Part shown: piece after piece, positions 10,849 through 23,000 of the stretch
Position numbering within the stretch: the stretch's first letter is position 1
Layout: every line of letters begins with the position of its first letter
Source of the DNA: Lepidodermella squamata
Lineage: Eukaryota; Gastrotricha
Length of the DNA stretch: 64,000 bases
Assembly (NCBI GenBank): GCA_047495785.1
Contig: JBLDXI010000031.1
Location: forward strand, 62,001-126,000
Direction of reading: 5' to 3'
Translations under genes and position numbers: made by a program
The notes under the pieces: model-generated
What the model saw: the letters and a program-made list of their open reading frames with translations, nothing else
Databases searched by the model: none
Told to the model about the DNA's origin: nothing

Positions 10849-13800
10849 CTATTGAAAATCTTCCAAATGGTCGTGCTGCTGTAAGGATGACTGTTGCTGG
10901 CCGGGCGACGGCGCCGTCGTCAACAGGCGCTGGTTCAAATCCGCAAACAACGAATGGCTAGTAACGAGTTCCGGGTGCGTCATCGCCACATTCGTCATGC
11001 CCCAGTTGAAGTACTGCATCAAATTTTTGAAATACCCAGCCAGCGAAGAAAATTTCGCATCACGGACCAGGGCATTCGGCGCGAAATGGCGCATGTTAAA
11101 CGCCTCGTCCGCCACTTTGTACAGCGAGTTCAACTCGCGGACTTTGCCCGGCTCTGTCAGCCCGGGCACGTCCGGGTCGAAGAACAACAGGCCGCACAGG
11201 ATGGCGAACTCGGCGACGGACGGCTGCCACGTGGCCACGCCCGTGCCGGCGTCGCGCAGGTGCTTGGCGCACAGGTCCGTCGGGTCGTTGAACAGGTAGC
11301 GCAGCACCTGGCGCGACTGCTCGTCGTGCAGGTTGAAGTAGTTGACGAAGCCGGTGCGCGGGTCGTAGTCGAGCGACATTTGCGCGAGCAGGATCGGGCA
11401 GAACGCGTTGCCGAACAGATTGAGCCGGTCCGGCATGGACAGCTGCTCGAAGCCGGGCATGAAGCGGATGAAACGCGTTATGGCGACGAGGGCCGGCTCA
11501 AAGTTGGTCGACATGAGCAGCTTCCACGCTTCACCCAGCGACATTTCGAAGCTGAGCCGCGCCGACTGCACGAGTCGAATGTCGCCCAGTGCACTGAAAT
11601 AAGAAACGCATGTGTAAATAATAAGTTGCTGTTTTTTAACCTCGAAAAACGCCGAGACGCGCACACACTCGCTTTGCGTTTGCTTTTCTTCTTTTCGTCG
11701 AGTGCGCGTAATAAAAACGCTACGCACTTTTGCTTGCAATAAAACGCAGGACGCGCAGGTCACGCAATAATTAAAAGCAGAAAGCAAGAGCTTTCTTTTC
11801 TACCCGTTCTAATTATGGCTGGTGGTGGAGACAACACCTCAATTTCAAGCGCGAACGAAATTTAGAGATTTCTGAACATCGCGTTAATTTACAATCAATT
11901 TATGCAATGGGAAAATGTTCATTGATCAGGAAAATAGCGGTCAAGCCAATTCTAGAATGGTGAATATTTGAATTTTTGCAGCGATTTTTACCAGATAAAA
12001 TTAACTCGACTTTTAATTTTAAGGTTTTTTGAAAACCAAAATTCTGATTAATAACAAATGAATCGAAAAGGGAGAATGGTAGTGCTAATTAAATAAAAAA
12101 AAATGAAATAAAAAATTAATGAGTAATCAATTCGTTCTAGCTCTCCTCTCCGCCTTCGCAATGGCCTAATATCCCAGATTATTAAAAACACTTAAGAAAA
12201 TAAATTGAAGCTGAATCTACGCTCGAGGGCAATCGCGCTCGCATGAATCTAGGGCGTGTAAATAGTAGTAATAATTAGCCAAGTCTTACTTTGATGCGTC
12301 GATGGATCGCCGAAGCACGTCGTCGATCAAAAACGACTGGCCGTTGGTCCACAACGCGTTGTCGACCCGCAGCGGCTTTTCAGGCGCGGGCACGCGGTGA
12401 GACGACGCCGGCGGCATCGGAAACGCCGGCATCACAAAGTGCTGCTGCGCCTGGTGCTGTTGCAGCGAAATGCCAGGCGGCGGTTGATTTCGAATGTTAT
12501 TCACCTAGAAAAATAAAGAAAAAAAACTATTGAAAAATCCACCTTAATATTTCGCCTAGCAATTTATATTGGGGCGCGCTACAGCAATATAACGCGACCT
12601 GGGCCGGTAATAAAAAGTGACCTATCAAAATAATTTATTACCGGTGCGAAATGTGCCAAATTTCGAAAATCGAGTAAAGGTTGCGAAGAGGTGTTGCTGC
12701 CACTGGCCGAAGTCGACGGCGCGTCACCGCGCGTCGCCGAGCGATTGTGTGCGCTGAACTGTACCAGTTCTTGGATAAAATTCGACACCTGCGAGTAGTT
12801 GGCCGACGACGGATTGCGCGCGTCGTTGCCCGACGCCGCCGCGGCAATGTTGACCAGCAGTGCTGAGGAAGAGGACGACGACGAACCGGGCGAGTTCATC
12901 GGCTCGTTCGACATGGGCGTTCGCACGTTAGCGGCGGCGTGCGACGACGACGACGGCGAATCGGAATTGGAATCGCCGCCGCTGTTCGACGCCTGCGCCA
13001 GATAATTTGAGCACATTGTTTTCACGTAGGACTTGTACGGCGAGTACGGCTGCGAGAAGCCGCTGTTGAGGCCGTCATTCGACGCCGACGACGACGGCTG
13101 CGGCGAGAGTTTTGCACCCGGCCGCATCGCCACCGGTTTAGTCAGGCCTCGGTACATAGTTGGCGAGGGCATCGAAGAGTTCACTACACAAAAATAAATA
13201 ATTAACACTCCTTAATAAAAAGTGCGGTCCTCGCATTTGCAATCCTCAATGAGCGAAACACGCAATGAGGTCATGACCTAGACAGCTAATTTTTATTACC
13301 TTCGTCGAGTAGTGGGTCCATGTTGAAGCCACCGGGCGGTGTTGGCGAGTCAGAGGTCAAGCTGACTTTACTGCTGCGATGCGCGTTACTTCCACTGGTT
13401 TGCATTGGAATTGGCGACGGCGACGTGAAGCCGTGCTCGAATGCATTGCCCATGTCTGCTGTCGCTACTTGACTGTCAGAAAGTGAAAGCCCAACCGATA
13501 ATGAGTCAGAGTTATCCACAACCGCTATTTAAAACAAAAAAAAATTAAAAATCTTGGAAAAATTTTCTTTGCTTACCTTTCGAGGTATCTTCGTTGCTGG
13601 AACTGATTTTTGATGGTTTCCCTTCCTCCAATTCCTTGTTCTTCTTGTTCTTCGTCCAGCCGCAGCGTTGCTGCCGCCGGTAGACTAAACTGGGTAGAAG
13701 GCGGTTTTCAGTCGCCAGCTGCTGCACACGGGCGCAAGTTTCGAGTTTCCGCTGAATCGAATGCCGCCCGGTTCGCACGCCGTCTATCGACATGCCGGCG

Positions 13801-15575
13801 GCGACACAGGCGTCGTAGCGACACCGCTTACACCGCGCCATGTGATTGTTAGTCGACGACGCTGAGCCCGAAGCGGCGGCTTTCTTCGACTTGGCCGACG
13901 AAGCAGCGCCGCTTTTCTCGCCATCAGCGTCTTTTTTGCACTGGTATGTTTTGTGTTTTGAGAGGGACCGGCGGAAAAAGCCTTTACAACCTTCGCAAGA
14001 CATGACACCGAAATGATAGCCGCTACCTATGAAGTAAAATAAGAATTCTCATTAAAAAAGACATGACCCAATTTTTTAATGGTAGTAATAAAATGTGTCG
14101 CAATGACCTAATTTTTAAAAGTGCGGTCCGCGGTTTTACAAAACGCACACGCGTAATAAAAGTAACAATGAGTAATCTACAGGGAAAAGCGGATGAAAAA
14201 GCAAGAAAAAATCTTACTAGAGGCACCACAGACTTGACATGGAATGAGACGAACATCAACAGGTTGATTACCGCCGCTCGACGACGATGCCCTATGCGCG
14301 GCCAAATCGCCGCCGGCGTCGTCGTCCGACTCGCCACCGCTGCCCGTAGTTGCTTCCAGCTTAATGTTGGGCCGATTTGAGTTGGATGTGACGGAACTGA
14401 GACCAGCGTTCTGCCGCTCGACAATCACGTCGTGGCAGCGCTGAAACCGGCAGTGCCAGCATAACGGGGTGACTTTAGACGTTGCGAGGGTGCTTGAGCT
14501 CGACGTCGGCGTGGGTGAAGTTGCTGCACAGGTACATTTAGCACTAGCCGCCGCATCACTTCCTTTCGATTTGCAGCGCAGGTAAAATTTCTACAAAAAA
14601 ACGGACGGACGTCAAATATTTGAATGAAATTTCTATTTCAATCTATCAAATTTTCACGAGTTACTTTCGACAGAAGATTCTGTCGGAAGGTTAATAATCA
14701 GCTTTTGCTTTAAATTTGAACCAAATTTGGCAGCAAGAAACTATTCAATTTCTCTTATTTTTGACAAATTAAAATGCGTTCAGGGAATTTTCCTAAAAGT
14801 TGAGAATTTCTGTGGGAAAATTAAAAAAAAATTAAAATAAGCGAAATTAAAATCGTCGCCTAAAAATAACGGTGTGCCAGACGGTGTGAAAAAAATCAAT
14901 ATAAATTTATTGCACATGTAGAGAGAGACACGGAAAATTGAGTAAATAAGCCTAGGTGAGGATCCTAGTCCGTGACACGATGTGCCACCCTGTAGTCAGC
15001 TGACGAAACATCCATGGATTTAGGACAGTTCGGTTTGGCAATCTCAATAGCACGTCTTTTTTTTTTAATTTTTCAAATTTCTTAAATAATGAAACAAATT
15101 GAAAAAATCGAGAAACGAAAATTCGGTCAATTTTCTGTGAGTTTGCCGAAAAGTTGCGTATTCCTTAGTAAAATCCTAATTTTTAAGGTGGAATTTTAAA
15201 AAAGCAAAATGTTGCGTTTGATCAGTTTCTAGTTTAGTTTTGCCCTCTAAATAGGACAAAATACAGAAAAATGCCAACCTTGCAAGCGCCGCAAATAACC
15301 GGCAGTCGAGTTGCTGATGCACCGCTGCCGCCGACAGTTAAAAAATTCGCCGAGGTCGACAAGTTGAGCGGCGACGACGATGTTTTCACCGGCGTTGTCG
15401 ACACAACGTCCAAATCGTCGTCGCTTTTCTTCGGCGACACCGACTCGGCGCCGTTCGCCTTGTGGTGCTTCGACGCCTTGAAGCCGCTCGGCGTGCTGCT
15501 GTTCGACGTCGGCGACGCCACGACACGATTGCACACCTGGCAAATCATGCTGACTTCAACCGGCGTCGACGCCAT
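10849..15575 (-). CDS. Nuclear receptor with two DNA-binding domains (2DBD-NR), gene A
   Basis: Seven exons in consistent phase: 15575-15279, 14590-14218, 14026-13577, 13524-13300, 13183-12642, 12504-12290, 11593-10849; 948 residues. DBD1 is degenerate: C12/C15, then a 79-residue loop, C95/C98 in ICGACK-KFY, then KCTC (C118, C120) and LCWHC (C143, C146). DBD2 is nearer standard: C217/C220, C234/C237 in [12 protein letters not shown], then C253, a Ser/Ala/Lys-rich insert, H285, C289, C292. A low-complexity hinge and a ligand-binding domain follow ([29 protein letters not shown]). No AF-2 motif is seen at the C-terminus. Family members are DNA-binding transcription factors in the nucleus. P-box CGACKK in DBD1 recalls the CEACKK of 2DBD-NRs described from flatworms. 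Exon 1-3 junctions match gene B. Confidence 0.85.
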
Positions 15576-15639
15576 TTTTGTTCTTATCGATAGGTACACA
15601 CAAAAATTTGAATTAATGTAATAAAATTCTAACAATCAT

Positions 15640-18600
15640 CGTCCGCGTCAAATGCACCTATAATAAATAAAACGAATTTAATAAGAGGCCAGATTGTTGC
15701 AAAAGTCTGCCACGAGGTTTGCTGGTCGCGTGTGTAAAAGCAGACAAAGCAGAAAAGTGAAAAACGGGGACAAGGCGACGATTCTATCCTCATGATAAAA
15801 ACGAAGATTCCTAGTCATAACTAGCAAGCCACGCTTGTGTGTATGTAAATGGCAGCAGCACAGAAAAAAATCGAGCTGGCTATGCGTATATAGTATATAG
15901 TAATATGCGTACGAAAGAGGAACACGGCTTGTATTGTAATAATAATAATGATACTACTGCAAAAGCGACATGTAATAAAAATGCGAGTATTAAAGCGCAC
16001 ACATCTCATATTATTATACGTTTTTCTATGAAAAGTACGCAGACACACACACAAATACAAACACACGATAAAATAGAGGCTAGTGCAACTAATAATGCTG
16101 CGAACTAGCACCTGAGTTGACGTAAGTTTGAGAGCCACGCCAGTTAGCTGGCTATTGTAAGGTTTCGCTGTATCGAAGTTCAATTGACGCTAATCTAATC
16201 GTATAGATAGGTACTATTCGAAATTGACTATACACATATGAAAGTAGGTAATATTATCCTATATTCTATGCTGCCGAAATGCAAGAAAAATTTGGAGAAT
16301 ATTTCACATTAATCACACGCTTATAACGTCTTGGTCAAAATGAAAGTAAGAAACAACTAAAAATAGCCGGCCAACTGTTCGAGCTTTAGACATGTACGCG
16401 CATCCATCGGCTAATAAATTATTAACATCGAATTAGTACATCATTGCAACACAGACGTCTACTTTCCCCACCTTTCCGTCTTCTTTATAAATCGATTAAA
16501 AAATTGCACGCTACAACAGAATTTATTATTTTATGGTGTAATATTATTAGGTCCATTAAACGCCAAGGCCCGTCAGAAAAAACCGAAAACTCTGCCGGGT
16601 TCAAGGAAAAAACACACATGAAAACAGCTATCTTGTGTTCTGAGTGAATGCCAAGATAACGCTAAAAAAGCTGCTCTGGATTCTGGACGATGGGGGAAAA
16701 TTGAAATTCCTTCAAAATGATGAAAAAACATCTAGACAGCGGTAAATTTCGGTAATTATTTTGAGAATTTTCTGAGCGAAAATAAGAAAAATTGCGGGCT
16801 GAACGTGATCCAGTTATTTGAAAGGCTCTGAAAAATTGGGAGAATTTTTATTGATGATTCATTACAGACGCTTTGAGAAATAGCAATAACGCAAGCGATA
16901 AATGCGCAAATGAGGGTAGTACATGCACTCTAAAATTAATAATACCTAATTCGTCCTTAAGACAAATGGAATTGGAAAAAAATACCGACAATTTTTCAAG
17001 TGGTCGATGTCGATAATTTTAAAAGTCGGACACGGACAGAGCAAGGCTTCGCTTTTCTAACAGGACAAGGCGTGATGTTCTTCCTGGGAAAGCGTGTCAC
17101 AAAAAAAATTGGAGCACATGATGTAATAATGAGCGGCGCGATTGTCACAGAGCAGCTGAATCGACTCGTTATTCAAATAGTCAATAATATTGTTGTTGTT
17201 TTCTAAGATGCTCATTTTGGACTCGGTATTTTCGGACACCCTTTGAACAAGAATTCCTCCGAAACTACTAGGTATAAACAACGTTCGATAAAACAACAAA
17301 AGATAGCCATGAGTTTCTTCTGTCAAATGACATGTAAAACACGATAAATGTATCAGTCTACGAAGAATGGTTCAACTTATTCATCGGGGCGCTCCAATGT
17401 TGAGAATTTCTCATAGATCAAAATTCATAGTCAAGACGCGCTTGAAATTTTTGAAACTTCATAACTTCGTAACAAAAGCATCGAGTCATTGACGATTCAA
17501 ATCACTAGATATGCAATTGTTTTTTCGTCCCATATAATCTGCTCACAGATTGTTTGATCTGTACTGTAAAAAAAAGTTCGCTATTTAACACTTGGCATTT
17601 AGCACGGCCGGTTATTTAGAATAAAAAATAAATTCTAAATAAATTCTCATTGACTACCTATTCCGTTTTTATGACTTTTCAAGTAAAACTGGCAAAACGG
17701 TAACCTGGCTGACGTATCCTAAGAATTCATCCGGATGAATCTATATTCAAAAAACTAAGGTGATTGAAATTTTCAGCGAAATCAGAACCTGATGCGAACT
17801 ATGCGCCCAGGTGTCTAGTTTTGCATACGGTTGTCCAACTAGTTTCTAATTTTCCTGAAAATTCAAAAATTGGATTCGAGAAAAATTCGGCCGTGAAAGG
17901 GATAAAGAGCGCAAGCAAAGGAAATGCACGGAAAAGGGTTCAGAAACTCTAAAATGAGAGACGAAGTACCTGAGAATTTTTAGAAAAATCACGAGAGTAG
18001 CAAATAAGTTTGTCACTTGTTAATGTGATTTTTCGGTTAAATCGCGGATAAAAGATGGAATATTCTCTCGATAGGTTCAATTTAAAACAATTAGTTGAAT
18101 TTCCTACGAAAAGCTGCTAAATTAAAAACCAGTTGTACAACTTCTGTGACACTGTAAATCTAGGAAACTGAAAACGTTTTCACCATTACTTCGATTGCAA
18201 TAGTTGTCCATTAAAATTTTATTGCTAATTTATTTGTGCTAAATTGTCTTTGAATTATTCGAAACTTAAGCATAAAACATTCTTACCGATTTCGGCGTTT
18301 TTGTTTTTGATCGATAATGATGTCCTCCCTAAACGTAGGATTTTTTATTTAAGCTACCTGGCGCCCTAAGCTACGTAGAAAAATTATCGATGTTGGGTTC
18401 CAAGACGGCTGACATGGGAAAAATCACTGATTTTTAAAATCGATACTATGAATCGATATCGGCTCTACAGGCTGAAGTATGAGTTGTAAACTGACCGCTT
18501 ATAGCGCAAAATACGCGCAATACGAAGATCTATCGGTTAGGCTTGATAGCAAATAAATTTAGACTCTAGTGAAGACGTGAAACTCAAAAATCCATATTCA

Positions 18601-20063
18601 GTGGAAATCTAGTGCTGGAGTCTCAAAATTAGTTGCCACACCCTTATTTTATCGAAATATTTTTAGCTGGCGTTTGCTCGGATCTCACAACTGAAATATC
18701 GGATTATGCCAAACTATCTCCACACGATGTCCAGATCTCTTCGAACCGGCCGCATTAAAAGTTGGGTGTAAATCTTTCCACCATCAATTTCAGGTTCTCT
18801 ACCATCAAATTTGAGCTTTCGCCAACGAAACAGAAACCGGCCCGAAAACTGATTTAGTCGAAAGCTATTTCATTTTTAGGCTTGATGGCGAATTTAGGTT
18901 TCGATTGGGTTCGAGGTCCCGAAATTTATGGTAAAAGGCCCATATTTTATGGTATGTATAGTATGAAAGCATTTTCCCGTGAAAATTTCGCTAAATCATG
19001 CGAAAAATGTGTTGGACAATCGATAATAGGGCTGAAATCGAATATCTAATTTGTCTTGTAAAGGAGGTTCGAAGGAAGAATACCAGCCGCCACGCGATTC
19101 GAACCAGACATGCGATTCGAACTTTTCCCATAAAAAAAATCGCGGTGTGCAAGTGATCTGATTTTAGCAGCAATTAAGTAAACATGAAACTAGAATTGAT
19201 CTGGCTCGAGCTTTTTACTACGAGCAATGCATTCGATGACGCTCGAGTCATAGCAGTGTTAACCCAGCTAACTGGACACGTGGCGTTTTCAATATTATAG
19301 TAGCAAGCTTACATATAGGTATGCTCTATTATTTTGTTTTATATGCTAATCACACCGCGTGTGTTTTATTGCCACAGGCTATAACATAGCAGCGCTTAGT
19401 TGTGACTGAGAAAGCGTGTTCTAAGCGGAGCTAAAAATACTTGATTGCATTTCACACCCAAATCGGCTGGTGTAACGCCGTGAAATACTCGAGATAATAT
19501 TTTGATCTTCCGCCATAATAAAATAAGAAGAAAAAATAGAGAAAATAAATCGAAAAATTCTCTTATCGAATTTGCAGCTCCAGATTTTAATGGGTTTTTC
19601 TCATTTTTGAATGACATACTGGCAAAAAATCGAGAAGGACGAGGGAACCCATTTTCACTCCTGAATTTGCTCCCTAATTGGATGATAATCTGGTGGCATG
19701 AGTCATCGTGCAAAACCAGCATGCAAAAAAAAATTCTAAGAAATTAAAAAAAAATTGGATGAAAAAAGACGCGGAAAATTTCTCAATATTCTTCTTCATT
19801 TCTTTGTTCTGTTATTTTTTCGTAAGCGCCGAAACAAAAATATATAGATACATAGTATATTTCCAATACACGTGTCTCCAATAAATGAAGTTGATCAATA
19901 ACATAACGTTACATTTTTTTCCACGAATTTTACATTGGAAACAATGATTATTTTTTCATCATTTCTCACAAATATATCAGCAAAAAAAGAGAGACGGCTC
20001 AAAAATACATCTTCAACAATAAGTAAACCGAGTGTTTTCCATCCAGATCAGTCACTTCTACTA
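15640..20063. other. Intergenic between the two nuclear receptors
   Basis: No supported gene. It holds CA-rich simple sequence at about 16025-16062 and one copy of a dispersed repeat at 17764-18560. The first few hundred bases next to 15575 are the likely promoter region of gene A; no core promoter element could be assigned. Confidence 0.55.
17764..18560. repeat. Dispersed repeat family R1, copy 1
   Basis: Blocks here recur at 21770-22420 in the same order on the same strand. Examples: TCGGTTAAATCG then GATAAAAGATGG (about 18030/22165); ATTTCCTACKAAA; AGCTACCTGGC (18350/21830); AATCGATATCGGCTC (18450/22320); GATCTATCGGTTAG (18527/22392). Sequence identity is moderate, so the copies are old. 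Confidence 0.6.
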
Positions 20064-23000
20064 TTAGCTGTTGTTGATCAATGGCGGGTGAAAATTCGAC
20101 GCCGACGACGATGGGTAATTGTTGTCGTCGATCAACGGCTCGCCTTCGACGCGGAACATGTTCGGGTGATTGCGCAATTTCCGCGTCAAATATTTGTGCA
20201 TTTCCGCCCACAACGGGTGCACGTTGACAAAATCCGGCCTTTCGGCTTCAATCGATTTCATAACCACGCCCAGCCATTGGTACATCGGCTTCATGTACCG
20301 AACGAGTGATGAGAAGCGTTGAGGCGCTGACATTAATTGCTGCGATGAGTTGGACGACGACGACGAAGACGGATCGGACGAGGACGATGATGAGCCTAAA
20401 TTACGCTGCGCGTTGAAAGTTTCGTCCGCCATGCGGTACGCTTCCATGATTTGCCGCACTTTCTCCGGCTCTTGCAGATCAGGCACGGACGGATCGAAAA
20501 ACAGCAGGCCGCAAAACAGCGAAAATTCGAGCTGAAAAACGAAGAAACAATAAATAAAAAGTCCGCCTTAAAATAATAATGTGCGCAATAAAAAAGATGC
20601 GAGAATGCGAGGACCTCAAAACGCACTAGGTCAAAAGATGCGAGAGCAACAGCAAGCAATAAAAACGTAAAAGCGAATTATTATTACCGTGTTCGGCTTC
20701 CACGTTGAGATTGTTAGCCCGGCGTCGTTCATTTGCCGTTCGAGCATGTCGCCGGGGCCACACAGCAGAAATTTGAGCATTTCACGCGCTTCAGGCGTCG
20801 ACTCACAGAAGAAATTTGGCGTGCGTGACGTCATGTCGTAGGACAGCGACAACTGCGCAACCAAGATAGGGAAATACGCCTGCAAGAGAGCAACAATATT
20901 TCTTCAAAAATTCTTGACGAAGAATTGAAAAAAACAAAATTCGGAAAAATTGCAGATAAATTTGAAGAAAAAAAAATAAAATATTACCTGAGTAAATAAA
21001 ACAACGCGATCGGCTTGGCAAAGTTCGCGAAAACCGGGCAGTAGCCGAACAAAGGAGGATACAGAGTTGACGAAAGAATCGAACAGGTGGTGCATCACAG
21101 ACGTCCACGCTTCGAGCGGGTCCATGTCGAAGGTTAGGTGCAACTCGGGCACTTCCGTTATCCTCGTCAGGTACGCGTTCGATTCGAGCAGCCGCTGTGC
21201 AACTGATTGGACAGAATCGACGCGTAGAAATTGCAGAGCCGACGGGGGAGGCATGGCGAGCGGCATTTGGATGCCTGAAACAAAGAAATCAAATATTTTA
21301 GACAAAGAGCACAAAAAAGAACACACAAATTCAGAAAATTTCACGCACCAAAAAATAGAACAAATCTTTATAATTTTAAAAGTTTCAATTGCTGCAACCT
21401 TTATTTTCAGTTTTGAACATCGCCATTCATCAAAATAAGGCTTATTAAGGGAATAAGGCAATTAAGCCGAAGAGTCGAAACTTAGCCTTGTAAATGACTA
21501 AATTTCGAAAATTTCGAGACGAAAATCCAAAAAGCTGCTGTCAATTTATACACTGCCCTAAATTTTCCGATTCAAAACTAAATTTTAGTTAATATTAGCA
21601 GGAGAAGAAAAACGAGAAGAAAACAGATTATTAGTTAAATATGTGGTCTTCTGATTTTAGAAATCGGAAGCGCCCGGAAACTATTTTTTTCTGAGTTTGG
21701 TATTTCATGAAACGGGTCTAAATAGTATTTACACCAAAATCGCACTACATTTTTCTGATTTTTCGCGATTTCGGCGATTTCTTTTCTCCCCCGATATTGA
21801 TGCGCCCATAACCCGGAAATTTTTGCTTCAGCTACCTGGCACCCTGAACAAGGAGGAAATACATATTGATGGCTTTCCAGGCTGATGATATCGGAAATAC
21901 AGCGTGTCCCATAAGTAACGCATGCAAAGAAAATGCACGGAAAAGGGTTCAGAAATTTTAAAATGAGAGACGAAGTCACACCTTGTGGCCAGAAAATATT
22001 TAGAAAAATTCAAAATATCATAAGAATAGTAATTAAGTATGCGTCACTTTCAATGGGATTAAAAAATTCCGGAGAAATTAGGTACAACCCGGTAAAATAC
22101 CGAAAATTACCGAACCAGTTACCATCGGGGTTTTCCGGGATTTCTCCGGTAAATTTGGTATTTCTTCGGTTAAATCGCCGATAAAAGATGGACATTTTCT
22201 CGGTAGGTTTATTTTAATAAAATTAATGAATTTCCTACTAAAATTTGCCAAATTAATAAATAGTTGCGCAAATTCTGGGACACTCTGTATCACTGATTCG
22301 TAAAATCGATACTTGAAATCGATATCGGCTCCGCAGACTAAATTAGAAGTCGTAAACAGACCGCCAATAGCGCAAAATATGCGTAAAAGAGAGATCTATC
22401 GGTTAGACATAACTGTAAAAAATGTTCCTTCTAGGAAAGACGAGAAACTCGAAAATCGAAAAAATCTAGAGCTCGTACTCTAAATTTAAACAAAATTTCA
22501 CAGATTTTTTAAAAATATTACGATTTTTTATTTTTAAAATAAAATGATTGCAAACGCATTGTATTACCTGGATTTTGGTATGGCATGTGGTGAAGCGGAT
22601 GCTGTTGCTGCTGTTGGCTGTGAAGCTGATGGCTCGTACCCGGCTGAGACATCGGGTTGTTGCTACCAGAAGCCGTAGCGGCCTGCAGGTGGTTACTGAA
22701 CGCCGTCGTAAATTGCAACTGCCCACCGAAATTCGCCGTCGACGTCATTGTAGCCGTGCCAATACTGCTACTACTCGTACCCCCACCGCCCATTGTCATC
22801 GACGACCGCCACGGCGCAACCTGTTGATCAACAGGCGCTGTTATTGTTGTCGAGGTCAGTTCTTGCTGTAGAGAATCAGCTTTCAGCCGTTTGCTACTAC
22901 CCCCAAACCCAGCCAACAACTCGGCGCTGTTGTTCGACGGCGAGTCCAACCCGTTGAATGTCAACCCGCCGCGGCCTGACAACGGCGTGCCAAGGGCGCT

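Noticed and set aside
10894-11742. Long plus-strand frame (282 codons) opposite the ligand-binding exon of nuclear receptor A
   Set aside because: Arg-rich composition from GC-rich antisense of a strongly supported coding exon; no domain, and the minus-strand reading is clearly the receptor.
16444-16647. 67-codon plus-strand frame between the nuclear receptors
   Set aside because: Random-looking composition, no signal peptide, no splice partners.
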